Source: Streptacidiphilus sp. ASG 303 (GTDB lineage: Bacteria; Actinomycetota; Actinomycetes; Streptomycetales; Streptomycetaceae). Taken from it: a stretch of DNA of 64,000 nt. Below, in pieces: positions 8,326 through 16,457 of the stretch. Positions within the stretch are counted from its first letter, which is position 1, and every line of letters starts with the position of its first letter. A model generated the notes under the pieces. The model ran no database searches. It was not told where the DNA came from and saw only the letters and a list, made by a program, of their open reading frames with translations. The position numbers were made by a program, and so were the translations under genes. The stretch is taken from NCBI RefSeq assembly GCF_020991365.1, contig NZ_JAJLRA010000019.1:1-64000 (forward strand). The letters run 5' to 3'.

Positions 8326-9399
8326 TCAGGTCCCTTCGCCGGAGGAGGTGCGGGCGAACCAGGTCCGTGCCTCGTCGGCGGACAGGACTCCGGTCAGTTC
8401 GGCCGTGCCCGGGAGCAGCGGGAAGAACCGGTCGGCGTTCCAGCTGCGCCGGTAGGCCGGCTCGTCCAGGACGAGCAGGCGGCGTCCCTCCACCACGGGG
8501 ATGTCGGCGGGCAGCCCCTCGTTCCAGATGCGACCGCCGTCGGGGGCGAGGAGTTCGAAGGCCCCGGTCGCGACGGTCCCGGTGCGTCCCCGGGCGGGTT
8601 GCGGGTCCGTGGCGAGGCGGACGCTCTCCGCCGAGGGCGCGGTGCCGGGCACGTGGCCGCCGCCGACGAGGACGTGGGCGAGGAGCGTGTGCAGCTGGAA
8701 GTTGTCGCCGATGCCGCCGATGCGCACCTCGAACCCGTTGCCGGTGGGCCGGTGCAGTACCACCAGGGGCTCGTCGTCCAGGACCGCCAGGGCGTGGGCC
8801 AGGCACGTGAGGTCGTGGCGCCGCAGGGCGGCCAGGTCGCGGCAGGCGGGGAGGAGCTCGGATCCGTGCCGGCGGCGCACCTCGGCGCTGCGGCACAGCA
8901 CGGCCAGCGCGGGCGGCTGCCACTCCTCGGCCGAGCGCCAGGCCAGCGCCAGCCGCGTGGCCTCGGGCGCGTCGCAGCCCAGACGGGCCGGAAGCGCATC
9001 GCCGACGATCCTCTCATCGGGCTTCGGCAGTGCGTCACCGGTCTCGCCGGCGGCGGTCCAGCGGCGGGCGAACTCCAGGGCGTCGAGCAGGTCCCGATGG
9101 ACGCCGCCGAGGATCGGCTTCGCGCAGGCCGTGGGGTCGGCCCCGCGCTCCACGCAGAAGCCGGCCGCCGTCGCCAGCATCGGGCGCGGGCCGGTGGGCG
9201 GGAAGGCGGGGAGCAGCGCGGCCAGGCGGGGACCCGTCGGGGCGAGTTCGGTGTCCGCCGCCGACTTCAGGCGCTTCATCGTGGCCTTGAAGGCCCGCTC
9301 GGTGCGGGCGCCGTCGCGGGCGGCGACGGCCTGCTCCAGCGCGGACACCGCGGCGTTCAGGCCCGAGGCCGCCTGCCTCCTCTTGAAGATCACCGGCAT
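8326..9399 (-). CDS. hypothetical protein
   Basis: The product has 357 aa. The start at 9399 (M-P-V-I-F-K-R-R) gives a helical N-terminal half with alternating charged residues and a C-terminal half with beta-like segments (F-E-V-R-I-G-G-I-G-D-N-F-Q-L-H). The family is not recognised. It is soluble, with a few isolated cysteines (F-C-V-E-R, A-C-R-D, T-C-L-A). It lies 48 bp upstream, in transcription order, of the family B gene and could be co-transcribed with it. Confidence 0.68.
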   Translation of the reverse strand: MPVIFKRRQAASGLNAAVSALEQAVAARDGARTERAFKATMKRLKSAADTELAPTGPRLAALLPAFPPTGPRPMLATAAGFCVERGADPTACAKPILGGVHRDLLDALEFARRWTAAGETGDALPKPDERIVGDALPARLGCDAPEATRLALAWRSAEEWQPPALAVLCRSAEVRRRHGSELLPACRDLAALRRHDLTCLAHALAVLDDEPLVVLHRPTGNGFEVRIGGIGDNFQLHTLLAHVLVGGGHVPGTAPSAESVRLATDPQPARGRTGTVATGAFELLAPDGGRIWNEGLPADIPVVEGRRLLVLDEPAYRRSWNADRFFPLLPGTAELTGVLSADEARTWFARTSSGEGT

Positions 9400-9646
9400 A
9401 CCTTGGGCCCGAGGGCGGTCCGGCGTCACCGGGCCGGACCGTTCGAAGCCCGCCGGGCCGCTGGGCGCAGGTGCGGGTCGTGGCGAGGCGGGTCGTGGCG
9501 AGGCACGGCGGTGTGAGTCGGTGCCGGCGGCGCGACCGCTGAACCCGGACACCGGAGACCCACCGGAAACCCGTACTTGTCCGGTGAAGGGTGGTACGGG
9601 GAGGTGAGCGACGCGGCCCCGGTGGGCTCGGACGCGGCGGGCGGGG

Positions 9647-9934
9647 TCAGCCGAGGCGGTGACGGGCGGATGCCGGTCCGCCGCGGGTGCGGCGGCGGGG
9701 ACCGGTGGAGCGGGCGAGCTGCCGCTCCGGACGCGGTCGCGGGGCGTCCAGGCGCGCCTGCAGCTCGGCGAGGAGCGCGGCCGGCAGGCGGGAGCCGTCG
9801 AGGTGGCCGCGGCCGAGTGCCTGGCAGTGGGAGCACTGCGTGGGGGATGCCTCCAGGCCGAGGGTGTCGTACCGCATGTCCTCCGGAGGCAGGTAGGAGG
9901 CGGCACAGGCCTGGCAGAGGTGGATGGTGCGCAT
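9647..9934 (-). CDS. small zinc-ribbon protein
   Basis: The product has 95 aa. Two C-x-x-C knuckles (C-Q-A-C at residue 7 and C-S-H-C at about 34) suggest one structural zinc site. The second half is arginine- and proline-rich and probably disordered or nucleic-acid binding. The ATG at 9934 has GGAG about 10 nt upstream, and that site overlaps the end of the preceding tiny gene, so the two are likely translated from one mRNA. The function is unknown. Confidence 0.65.
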   Translation of the reverse strand: MRTIHLCQACAASYLPPEDMRYDTLGLEASPTQCSHCQALGRGHLDGSRLPAALLAELQARLDAPRPRPERQLARSTGPRRRTRGGPASARHRLG

Positions 9935-9943
9935 GAGGGTCTC

Positions 9944-10102
9944 CTACCCGGTGACGGAGCCCCGCCCACCGCACCGCCCGCAGGGGGCGGTGACCTGGCG
10001 CTGCTCGCTCGTGGTGGTGCCGTCGGGCCGGGTGACGATCTCGTACCTGGTCTGGGTGGTGACTCCGCTGCCGCTGCAGGAGGTGCACCGCTGCTCGGCC
10101 AT
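9944..10102 (-). CDS. 52-aa zinc-finger microprotein (DnaJ-like knuckles)
   Basis: The product has 52 aa from the ATG at 10102, with a perfect GGAGG upstream. It is essentially one zinc finger: C-T-S-C-S-G-S-G and C-G-R-C-G-G-R-G, two DnaJ-type C-x-x-C-x-G-x-G knuckles separated by a threonine-rich beta hairpin of about 30 residues. DnaJ uses such pairs for one zinc ion in client binding, but here there is no J domain. The stop codon lies 9 bp before the next gene's ATG. Confidence 0.72.
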   Translation of the reverse strand: MAEQRCTSCSGSGVTTQTRYEIVTRPDGTTTSEQRQVTAPCGRCGGRGSVTG

Positions 10103-10518
10103 GCGCTCCCTCCTCAGGCGGGTGGTGTCTGGGTCGACGGTAGCGCCGCGCGGGAGTCCGGCGCGGGGATTGCCGGGATTCGAGGACGGGAGGTGCGGCG
10201 CGCCTCCGGCTTCGGCGCCGGAGGTGCGCCGCCGCTGCTCCGGGGGCAGTCCCTGGCGCCCATGCACGAGGACGCGGCGTGCCGCTGATCCCGTACCGAG
10301 GCGGGAGGCGCCCGTGCCGGGCACGGGTGTCGGCCGCCTGTCGGGGACCGGGGTGACCGTGGGGATGTCGCCGCTGTCGGGGCTGGGTCATCACCGCGGG
10401 GGTGGGGAGCATGAGGTGTCAGCGGCCGGTGGGGACTCCCCACCGGCGGCCGCTTCACCTCCCGATGGTGGCTGCGGCGACTCCCCCGGGCAGCCGAGGG
10501 GCGTACGCAGCGTGAGCG
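10103..10518. other. intergenic region, no gene recognised
   Basis: No supported gene is present; a hairpin (10421-10455) is listed separately. Confidence 0.5.
10421..10455 (-). terminator. GC hairpin, possible terminator
   Basis: AGCGGCCGGTGGGG pairs with CCCCACCGG plus CGGCCGCT across a 3-nt loop, with one small bulge. It lies 64 bp downstream of the stop of the leftward gene at 10519-11064. There is no U tract, as is common for actinomycete terminators. Confidence 0.5.
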
Positions 10519-11064
10519 TCAGCGCCGGCCGGACGTGCCCCACCACGGCAGGATCGGCGGCAGGTCGCCCAGCCCCCGACCGGGCCGCTTCGGCATCGGG
10601 GACTCGCCGTCGTCCCCGTCCCAGCGCCGACCGTACTGGTCCGGCAGACTCCCCCATCCCCAGTAGGGCGCAGGGCGGTCGGGCACCTCCCCGAGCTCGT
10701 CGACGGGGTCGATGCGCTTCTCCGCCACCGTGCACAGGTGAGCCCAGTCGTCGCCCATGTCGAAGACGTAGGCAAACTGCTCACCGGGCTGCAGTCTGCT
10801 GAGCCGGGTCGCCTCGCCGTCCACCGTGCCGTCAGGGGCTTCGCCGCCCCACCACTCCAGGCGGCTGACCCCGGTGCCGTCGGCGAGCGTGAACATGTGC
10901 AGGTGATCCAGGTCCCAGCGGCCGAAGGCGAGGTCGACGGCCTCGGCGAGCTGAGCGAAGGAGTGCGACCGGGCGGCGGCGAGGACACGGCCCGGCCGGG
11001 GCCACAGGTCGACGCCGCGCCCTGAGACCAGCTCCACGCGGACGGACAACCACGTACGTGCCAC
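10519..11064 (-). CDS. plasmid pRiA4b ORF-3-like protein
   Basis: The product has 181 aa. The N-terminal half matches the pRiA4b ORF-3 family (PF07929) in pattern: A-E-A-V-D-L-A-F-G-R-W-D-L-D-H-L-H-M-F-T followed by F-A-Y-V-F-D-M-G-D-D-W-A-H-L-C. The G-D-D-W signature is intact. The biochemical role of this family is unknown; it is common in mobile and accessory DNA. The C-terminal 60 residues are Trp/Pro/Gly-rich (Y-W-G-W-G-S). The start at 11064 gives the normal N-terminal strand. A strong hairpin follows the stop. Confidence 0.85.
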   Translation of the reverse strand: MARTWLSVRVELVSGRGVDLWPRPGRVLAAARSHSFAQLAEAVDLAFGRWDLDHLHMFTLADGTGVSRLEWWGGEAPDGTVDGEATRLSRLQPGEQFAYVFDMGDDWAHLCTVAEKRIDPVDELGEVPDRPAPYWGWGSLPDQYGRRWDGDDGESPMPKRPGRGLGDLPPILPWWGTSGRR

Positions 11065-11432
11065 AGCCCGGCTCCCCCCACCGATCGGCCCCAGAGGACG
11101 GCACAGAGGCTACCGGGTGTGGCCGCAGAGCGGGGAACCGAACGGGCCGTCCGCGAGGACGGTCTGCCCGGCCGGCGACGGGTGCGGGCGGTGAAGACCA
11201 CCTCCGCGCGTGTGCCCCGGCCGGGTGGACCGGCCCACGGCGTCACGGGCTGCGCCGTCCCGGCCGGGGCGACGGCCGTCGATCAGGACGCCTGCCCGCC
11301 CGTCGGGGGCGATGATCTCGACGGTGCCGGGCGCGGCCGCCTCACGACGTCAGCAGGCCTCGGTCAACGGCCGGACGGCGCCCCGGTGGACGTCGGCACC
11401 GCCGGGAAGCGCCCGTTGCTGACGAGGCGGTG

Positions 11433-11725
11433 CCGGTGCTGGACGGGACCCGTGACGGGGAGTCGTCCACGGATGCGGTGGGCGCCGCGCGCCGGTACTC
11501 TCCCCCCGGTCCTCGGCCGGGAGGCTCCCCCGGTGCCCTGGGCGGGATCGGCCTGTGCCGGGTCGCCGTCCGTCCGGCCCACGCGAGCCGCGCCGGGCAC
11601 GCCCTGCTCGACCGGGCCCTGCACCTGCCCGGGGACCGGGCCGCCGACGACGGGCGCCGCGGGCCGGCCGGTGTCCCCGACGGCCTCGCGTCCGCCGCCA
11701 GGCCCCGGCCGGCCGCCGCGATGAC
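11433..11725 (+). pseudogene. IS701-family transposase remnant
   Basis: One reading frame resembles the core of IS701 transposases: V-L-D-G-T-x-D-x-E-S-S-T-D-A-V-G-A-A-R-R-Y-S, then G-A-L-G-G-I-G-L-C-R-V-A-V, then G-H-A-L-L-D-R-A-L-H-L-P-G-D and A-G-V-P-D-G. About 100 residues are recognisable out of some 400, and both ends and the later catalytic residues are missing. Substitutions such as many extra Gly/Pro/Ala show long decay. The flanking 11065-11432 holds no supported gene. Confidence 0.6.
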
Positions 11726-11767
11726 CGGACGGGCCCGCGAGGCAGGGCGGCCGGGTCAGTGGCCGGT

Positions 11768-12430
11768 TCAGTGACCGGGGTTGACGCCGGTATCGCGGAG
11801 ATCGGCGGAACGCGCGGCCAGTCGGGCGCGCAGGGCCTGGTTCTCGGAGCGCAGTCGTGCGAGTTCTTCGCGGACCGGGTCCAGGGTCTGCTGAAGTTGG
11901 GCTGCGGTGTAGCGGGGGGTGATGTGCTGCGGGCAGTTCCAGTCGTAGGCGTGCAGGTGCACGAGGGAGAGCCGCTGCACGACGGACCGGGTGTCGGCGG
12001 GGGTGAGCCGGGCCGCGAGGTCGGGGTGCTCGCCGGGGTCGAGGAATCGGATGCTGCCGAAGATCTTCAGGCGCTGCCGGTGTGCGTAGTCCATGAGGAA
12101 CAGGGAGGCACGGGAGTCGGCGGCCAGGTTGCCCTGACTGATGTACTGGCGGTTTCCGCGCAATTCGGCCCAGGCGAGGGTGGTTTCGTCCAGGACGTGC
12201 AGGAACCCCGGTGGTCCGCCGCGGTACTGCACGTACGGCCATCCGGTGCTGCTCGTCGTGGCGAGGTAGAAGCCGTCCCGCTCAGCAGCGAACTGCGCCT
12301 CCTCCGGGCCGAGGACGTCGTTGCCGAAGTCCGCTTCCTCGAAGCGCTGCATGGCGGTGCGGCTGCCGTGAGCCTGCTGCACCTGCCTGACCTCGTCGGT
12401 GAAGGCGATCCGGGCGTAGTGCTGAGGCAT
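11768..12430 (-). CDS. pyridoxamine 5'-phosphate oxidase-like flavoprotein
   Basis: The product has 220 aa. The core reads R-D-G-F-Y-L-A-T-T-S-S-T-G-W-P-Y-V-Q-Y-R-G-G-P-P-G-F, the split-barrel FMN-binding fold of PNPOx-related proteins, followed by R-A-S-L-F-L-M-D-Y-A and L-K-I-F-G-S-I-R-F-L. The C-terminus is a heptad-rich helix (V-R-E-E-L-A-R-L-R-S-E-N-Q-A-L-R-A-R-L). It is probably an FMN- or F420-dependent oxidoreductase, substrate unknown, rather than true PdxH. The AGGAG site before the ATG at 12430 is good. It is divergent from the CGNR regulator, whose operator-like repeats lie between them. Confidence 0.85.
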   Translation of the reverse strand: MPQHYARIAFTDEVRQVQQAHGSRTAMQRFEEADFGNDVLGPEEAQFAAERDGFYLATTSSTGWPYVQYRGGPPGFLHVLDETTLAWAELRGNRQYISQGNLAADSRASLFLMDYAHRQRLKIFGSIRFLDPGEHPDLAARLTPADTRSVVQRLSLVHLHAYDWNCPQHITPRYTAAQLQQTLDPVREELARLRSENQALRARLAARSADLRDTGVNPGH

Positions 12431-12802
12431 GCTTGCTCCTGTTTCTCGTGCTGGTCGGCGGTGAGGGCGCCGGCCGGCTGCCTGCCGGCCAGCCGACCGC
12501 CGTGGCGCGGGGCCGGTTCAGGACGCGTCCGGGGAAGGCGCGGACACGTCCGGTGATGACGTCGGGCCGGCGCTCGACGGGAGGCGGCCGGCGTCGGGGA
12601 GGGCGATCCTCGGGTCGGACAGGGCGGGGCGGGACGGCAGGATTCGACGCCGCCGGGGCCGGAGATCTCGTCGTTGCGGCCCCGGGCCGCCGGCAGCAGG
12701 GGAAGCACCGGGAGCAGGGCTCCGATGGGGGATTCACACCGCAGGCCCCGGTCGCACAGGCATGCCCGGCTGCCGGCACGAGATGTCGACGCCCCGCCAA
12801 GG

Positions 12803-12884
12803 TAACCCCTTCAGTAGCTTTCTCCGGTTACGCAGGCCAGGAAAGCACACTCCTGCTAACCTGTCAATCGAGCTTTAGGGGTTA
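12803..12884. promoter_or_regulatory. two matching TAACC-N18-GGTTA dyads
   Basis: TAACC-N18-GGTTA occurs at 12803-12830 and again at 12857-12884, exactly 54 bp apart, which is close to five helical turns. Each has an AGCTTT in its centre. The outer arms extend to TAACCCCT (12803-12810) and AGGGGTTA (12877-12884), which are exact complements. The second dyad ends 14 bp before the GTG of the CGNR gene, so a protein bound here would control it and perhaps the divergent flavoprotein gene. Confidence 0.65.
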
Positions 12885-12898
12885 GTGGAGGAGGTGCC

Positions 12899-13489
12899 GT
12901 GATCGACACACAGCAGGAAGGTGACGGCGAGGCGCTTCGGCGCGCACTGGAAGCCCGGGGATGGCCGACGCGCCCTCTGACGGGTGAACCGCCGGCCGTG
13001 GACGCCCTGAACACCCGATGGCTCACGGGCACGGATTCCTACGATCTGCTCGACGACGACGAGCTCACCCGGGCCTGGCTGGACCAGCACGGAATCCACC
13101 GCCCGGCCGCAGCCCTTCCCGACGTCCGCCGCCGGCTGCGGGAGGCCCGGTCGGTCCTGGCAGCCACCGTCGCCGACCCGGGAGACCTGACCGCCGTGAA
13201 CGGGCTCCTCGACCACGGACGGATCAAGCTGTCCCTCACCCCCCACGGGCAGACCGAGACAGCCGAGGTCGGCGATCCCGCCCGCCACGCGGCGTTCGTG
13301 TGCGCACGGGACTTCGCGCGCCTCATCACCGACGCGCCCGGCCGGGTCCGCAAGTGCGCCAATCCGCCCTGCCCCCTGCACTTCACCGACACCTCGCGCA
13401 AGGGCGAACGGCGCTGGTGCTCCATGAGCCTCTGCGGCAACCGGGCCAAGGCCCGACGCCACCGCGACCGTCTCCAGGGATCGATGTAG
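12899..13489 (+). CDS. ABATE/CGNR zinc-finger regulator
   Basis: The product has 196 aa. The N-terminal 135 residues fit the ABATE domain (stress-induced regulator family, PF07336: D-A-L-N-T-R-W, then D-L-L-D-D-D-E-L-T-R-A-W-L). The C-terminus carries the CGNR zinc finger C-A-N-P-x-C-P-L-H-F-x-D-T-S-R-K-G-x-R-R-W-C-S-M-x-x-C-G-N-R-A-K-A-R-R-H (PF11706). These proteins are presumed DNA-binding regulators. The GTG start is certain from GGAGGAGG just upstream. Tandem dyads directly before it suggest autoregulation, and the divergent PNPOx-like gene is the natural second target. Confidence 0.92.
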   Translation: MIDTQQEGDGEALRRALEARGWPTRPLTGEPPAVDALNTRWLTGTDSYDLLDDDELTRAWLDQHGIHRPAAALPDVRRRLREARSVLAATVADPGDLTAVNGLLDHGRIKLSLTPHGQTETAEVGDPARHAAFVCARDFARLITDAPGRVRKCANPPCPLHFTDTSRKGERRWCSMSLCGNRAKARRHRDRLQGSM

Positions 13490-14318
13490 CGGCCGCTCGC
13501 CTCGGCGCACCCGCACCACCGGCCGCTCGCATGCGGCGCCCGGAGGCCGGGTCGAGGCTCACCCGTCACCGACAACGACGGGCCCGATGCGGGGCTCAGC
13601 CCCGGCTGTCCTCGCACGACGCGCCCCGGGGGCGGCGCCCGCGACGTCATGACCAGCCGCCCCGGCAGGCCACCCGCCGGTGAGCGCGATTCCGATCGTG
13701 GACCCATGGCCGTTCGGCAGCGGGGAGGGGCGGGTGCGATCCCGTCCGAGCGGCGTCGTGAGGCCGGTCCCTGCCACCGGGGCGGAGCCGCACACCGCGG
13801 CTCCGGCTCTGCTCCTGCCGCTTCCCCGGACCCTCCCGGCACCTCGGTCATCACGCCGTGACCGAGCCCCGTGGCGGCGCTGCCGCCGGACGCCGGCCGA
13901 AGAGCCGCGGCGCCTCGAGGCCGGCCTGTTCGCCACGCGGGTTCCGTGACAGCGGCTGAACCGGTGACCCGCTCGGGACGGGCGCCGGGGAACGCGTCGG
14001 CCGGGGAGGGACGGAGGCGACGGCGGACCCCCCTCCGAGCAGGGGCTGTGCGGTCGGCGGCAGTGCCGGAGGGGTCTTTTCGCCAGGTTGCCGGTGGACG
14101 GCGTCACCACCGGGGACGCCGTCACCACCGTCCGGAACTGCGGCCCGGTGTCCACGGGGTCCGGGCGACCCCGGGGAGGAGCGGCAGCGGAGGGCGCGTC
14201 CCTCGCCGAACCGGTGGCCGGTGGCCGGTGGGGGGTGGGCGTGCGGAGCGGGCCGGTGGTGTCAGGCACCGGCCCGCCGTCCTGTCGCGGCCCTCTCCCG
14301 GGACGTCCGCTGCAGGGT
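13490..14318. other. long intergenic region with one hairpin
   Basis: No supported gene. A perfect 9-bp inverted repeat, GACGGCGTC (14097-14105) and GACGCCGTC (14115-14123) with a 9-nt loop, could be a hairpin. It lies about 200 bp downstream of the leftward DUF3103-like gene and might end that transcript. Confidence 0.5.
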
Positions 14319-15512
14319 TCAGAACCCCTGGACGAAGTACGGCTCGACGGTCATCCAACCGTTGCCGCGCGCGCCGTAGCGGGTGCCGTTGTCGCTGCTG
14401 GCCAGGGTGTACCAGGAGTCGACGTAGTCGGGGTCGTCCGTCCACCAGTCGTTCGGGATGGCGTCCAGGACCGCGTTGACCAGGGGGACGTAGGTGCCCT
14501 GGTCGGTGATGGTGAGCAGGGCGGTGGCGATGGCCTTGGCGAGGTCGCGGTAGTTGGTACTGCCGTCCTCCTCCATCATGACGGCGTCGGCCAGGTCGTA
14601 CTTGTAGTCGGACCAGTTGACCAGGATCTGGCCGGGCCGATAGACGGTGCCGTCGTTGTCGAGGTACGGCATGTCGACGGGGTCGACGCGTACCTTGCCG
14701 TCCTGTCCGAAGCCGGTGACCAGCGTGTAGATCTCGGCGTCGCCCTTGATCCAGGGCTCCTCGTCGTTCGAGAGCTCCACCGCGGTGATGCGGGTGGTCC
14801 AGAAGCCCCCGGTGGCCGCCTGGACCTGCGGCCTGCCGGCGGCACCCGCCTCCGGTGCCGGTGCGGCGGAGGCGAGACCGTAGTGGCGCAGTTGCCTGTT
14901 CAGGACGTCCAGGCCGGCGGCCAGTGCCTTGGAGCCGTCGATGTCGACGACGTAGACGGGACGGGCGGGTGCGTGACGGGCGTCGAGCGTGTGGGCCCGA
15001 CCCCGGCTGTCGTAGGCGACGACGGTGGTGGCGTCCTCGTCGGCGGTGGCCGGGGCGACCCAGGGCGCCGTTCCGGCGGACAGCGCGCCGCGCATCGCGT
15101 GGTTCCCGAGCCGCAGCCGGAGCAGCGAGCCGGTGCCGGCGTCGAGGCCCTTGGCGGCGGCGATGCGGCGGTCCGCCGCGGCCAGCGTGGACTGCAGACC
15201 GTTGCCGGCCCGGCCTGCCAGCGCGGTGACGGACACCTCGTCGGCGGCGAGGACCGCATGCTGGACGCGGGCGCGCCAGGACGCGCGGGAGAGGGAGAGG
15301 GCTATGGCACGCGCGGCCTGGTCCTGCACCGCGACGACCGTGGAGGCGGACGAGGAGGCGGACGCGGAGGCGGAGACGGACGTGGGCGTGGAGGCTGGAG
15401 GAGGCGGGGCCGCGGTCGCGGGCAGCGCGGCCACGGTCTGACCGGTGCACAGGGCAAGCAGGGACGCCGCGAGGGCGACGGCGCCACGGCGGCGCGGTTG
15501 ACGAGGTCTCAC
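14319..15512 (-). CDS. secreted DUF3103-like protein
   Basis: The product has 397 aa. The GTG at 15512 has AGGAGG 8 nt upstream and opens a Sec signal peptide: R-P-R-Q-P-R-R-R-G, then A-V-A-L-A-A-S-L-L-A-L-C, then A-L-P-A-T-A-A. A Ser/Ala-rich spacer follows (S-V-S-A-S-A-S-A-S-S-S-A-S). The C-terminal half has N-D-E-E-P-W-I-K-G-D-A-E-I-Y, M-P-Y-L-D-N-D-G-T-V-Y and D-Y-K-Y-D-L-A-D-A-V-M-M-E-E-D-G-S-T-N-Y, the hallmark order of DUF3103 proteins. These are exported and of unknown function. The acidic loops may bind Ca2+; that is inference. Confidence 0.85.
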   Translation of the reverse strand: MRPRQPRRRGAVALAASLLALCTGQTVAALPATAAPPPPASTPTSVSASASASSSASTVVAVQDQAARAIALSLSRASWRARVQHAVLAADEVSVTALAGRAGNGLQSTLAAADRRIAAAKGLDAGTGSLLRLRLGNHAMRGALSAGTAPWVAPATADEDATTVVAYDSRGRAHTLDARHAPARPVYVVDIDGSKALAAGLDVLNRQLRHYGLASAAPAPEAGAAGRPQVQAATGGFWTTRITAVELSNDEEPWIKGDAEIYTLVTGFGQDGKVRVDPVDMPYLDNDGTVYRPGQILVNWSDYKYDLADAVMMEEDGSTNYRDLAKAIATALLTITDQGTYVPLVNAVLDAIPNDWWTDDPDYVDSWYTLASSDNGTRYGARGNGWMTVEPYFVQGF

Positions 15513-15717
15513 TGGGCGATCCTCCTGGGCGTGGGGGCGGGCGGACGCGCAAGCAGGTGGAGCGTTGGAGCCGTGAGATCTATGCGAGTAGATTCCCGAG
15601 GTCAGAATGGCGGGGCCATGACACCAAAGCAAGAGCGCGGAACCACGCAACCTCGACGGGACCTCCTCCTGACCGCCGTGTGTCCCGTCGCCGTGTCGCG
15701 GAAAGCCACTCGCCGAA

Positions 15718-16013
15718 GGGCGCCACGTACCGGTCGACGCGGTCGATGGCGAAGGCGACGGGCCTTGTCGCAGTCGACCGTGTCGCGGATCCGGCGGGCG
15801 TTCGGCCTGCAGCCGCACCGCGCCGGGACGTCTCTGCTGTCGACCGACCCGTCCTTCGTCGACAAGGTCCACGACGTGGTCGGCCCGTACCTGTACCTGG
15901 ACCCGCCGGAGCGGGCACTGGTGGGCCCTACGTGTGGACCAGGGCCGCAGACGAGATCCTCGAACGCTCCGCCGGACATCTGAAGCGAATTCCGGGCTCA
16001 GGACACCAGCGGA
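15718..16013 (+). pseudogene. IS630-family transposase, internally deleted
   Basis: Three pieces can be stitched together. First is G-A-T-Y-R-S-T-R-S-M-A-K-A-T-G-L. After a frameshift near 15764 comes L-S-Q-S-T-V-S-R-I-R-R-A-F-G-L, then L-S-T-D-P-S-F-V-D-K-V-H-D-V-V and L-D-P-P-E-R-A-L. After another frame change at about 15930 comes Y-V-W-T-R-A-A-D-E-I-L-E-R, then L-K-R-I-P-G-S-G-H. The order matches the start and the extreme end of IS630 transposases, so the catalytic DDE middle has been deleted. Confidence 0.75.
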
Positions 16014-16276
16014 CCGCCAGGGCTCAGCGCAGGCTTCCGTTCCGATGTTCCAAGCGCTGCCAATTGCATCCGATGCGAACTCGCGACAGTTCGCGAATCG
16101 TCGTGGCAACGACGCCGACCAGCATGCTGACCACGGAGGTTGGCCCTGCCCTGCTGGTGGCGACGGTAGCGGGGGACGGGATGACGGCGCCGGCCGGTGT
16201 CACTCGTCCGGCCGACTGACCTGCGGTCTGTCCGTCGACTCGCATCAGATGCGGTTTTCTCGCACAGGACGCAAGT

Positions 16277-16457
16277 GACGGAGGGTGGTGGACCGGTGGG
16301 GTTCAGCGGGTCGATCCCAGGTGCGGCACGGCTGCACCTGGTGGACGGAGTCGCGCTGCTGCGACCGGAGGAACAGGTCTTCACCGCGATGCTGACCGGG
16401 TTCGCCGACCAGCAGCTCGCGCGGACTCAGATCTCGTCCCGGGCCGGCTGCGGGTAG
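16277..16457 (+). pseudogene. N-terminal fragment of a tyrosine integrase
   Basis: The frame reads V-D-G-V-A-L-L-R-P-E-E-Q-V-F-T-A-M-L-T-G-F, then A-D-Q-Q-L-A-R-T, like the first core-binding residues of actinobacterial phage or IS-linked tyrosine recombinases. The frame stops at once, and no catalytic part (R-H-R-Y) follows. Its 3' end overlaps the tail of the leftward family B gene. Confidence 0.5.

Noticed and set aside
14317-14329. GGTTCAGAACCCC considered as part of a tRNA T-arm
   Set aside because: No cloverleaf, anticodon or acceptor stem can be built around it; it is a chance palindrome at the end of the DUF3103-like gene.
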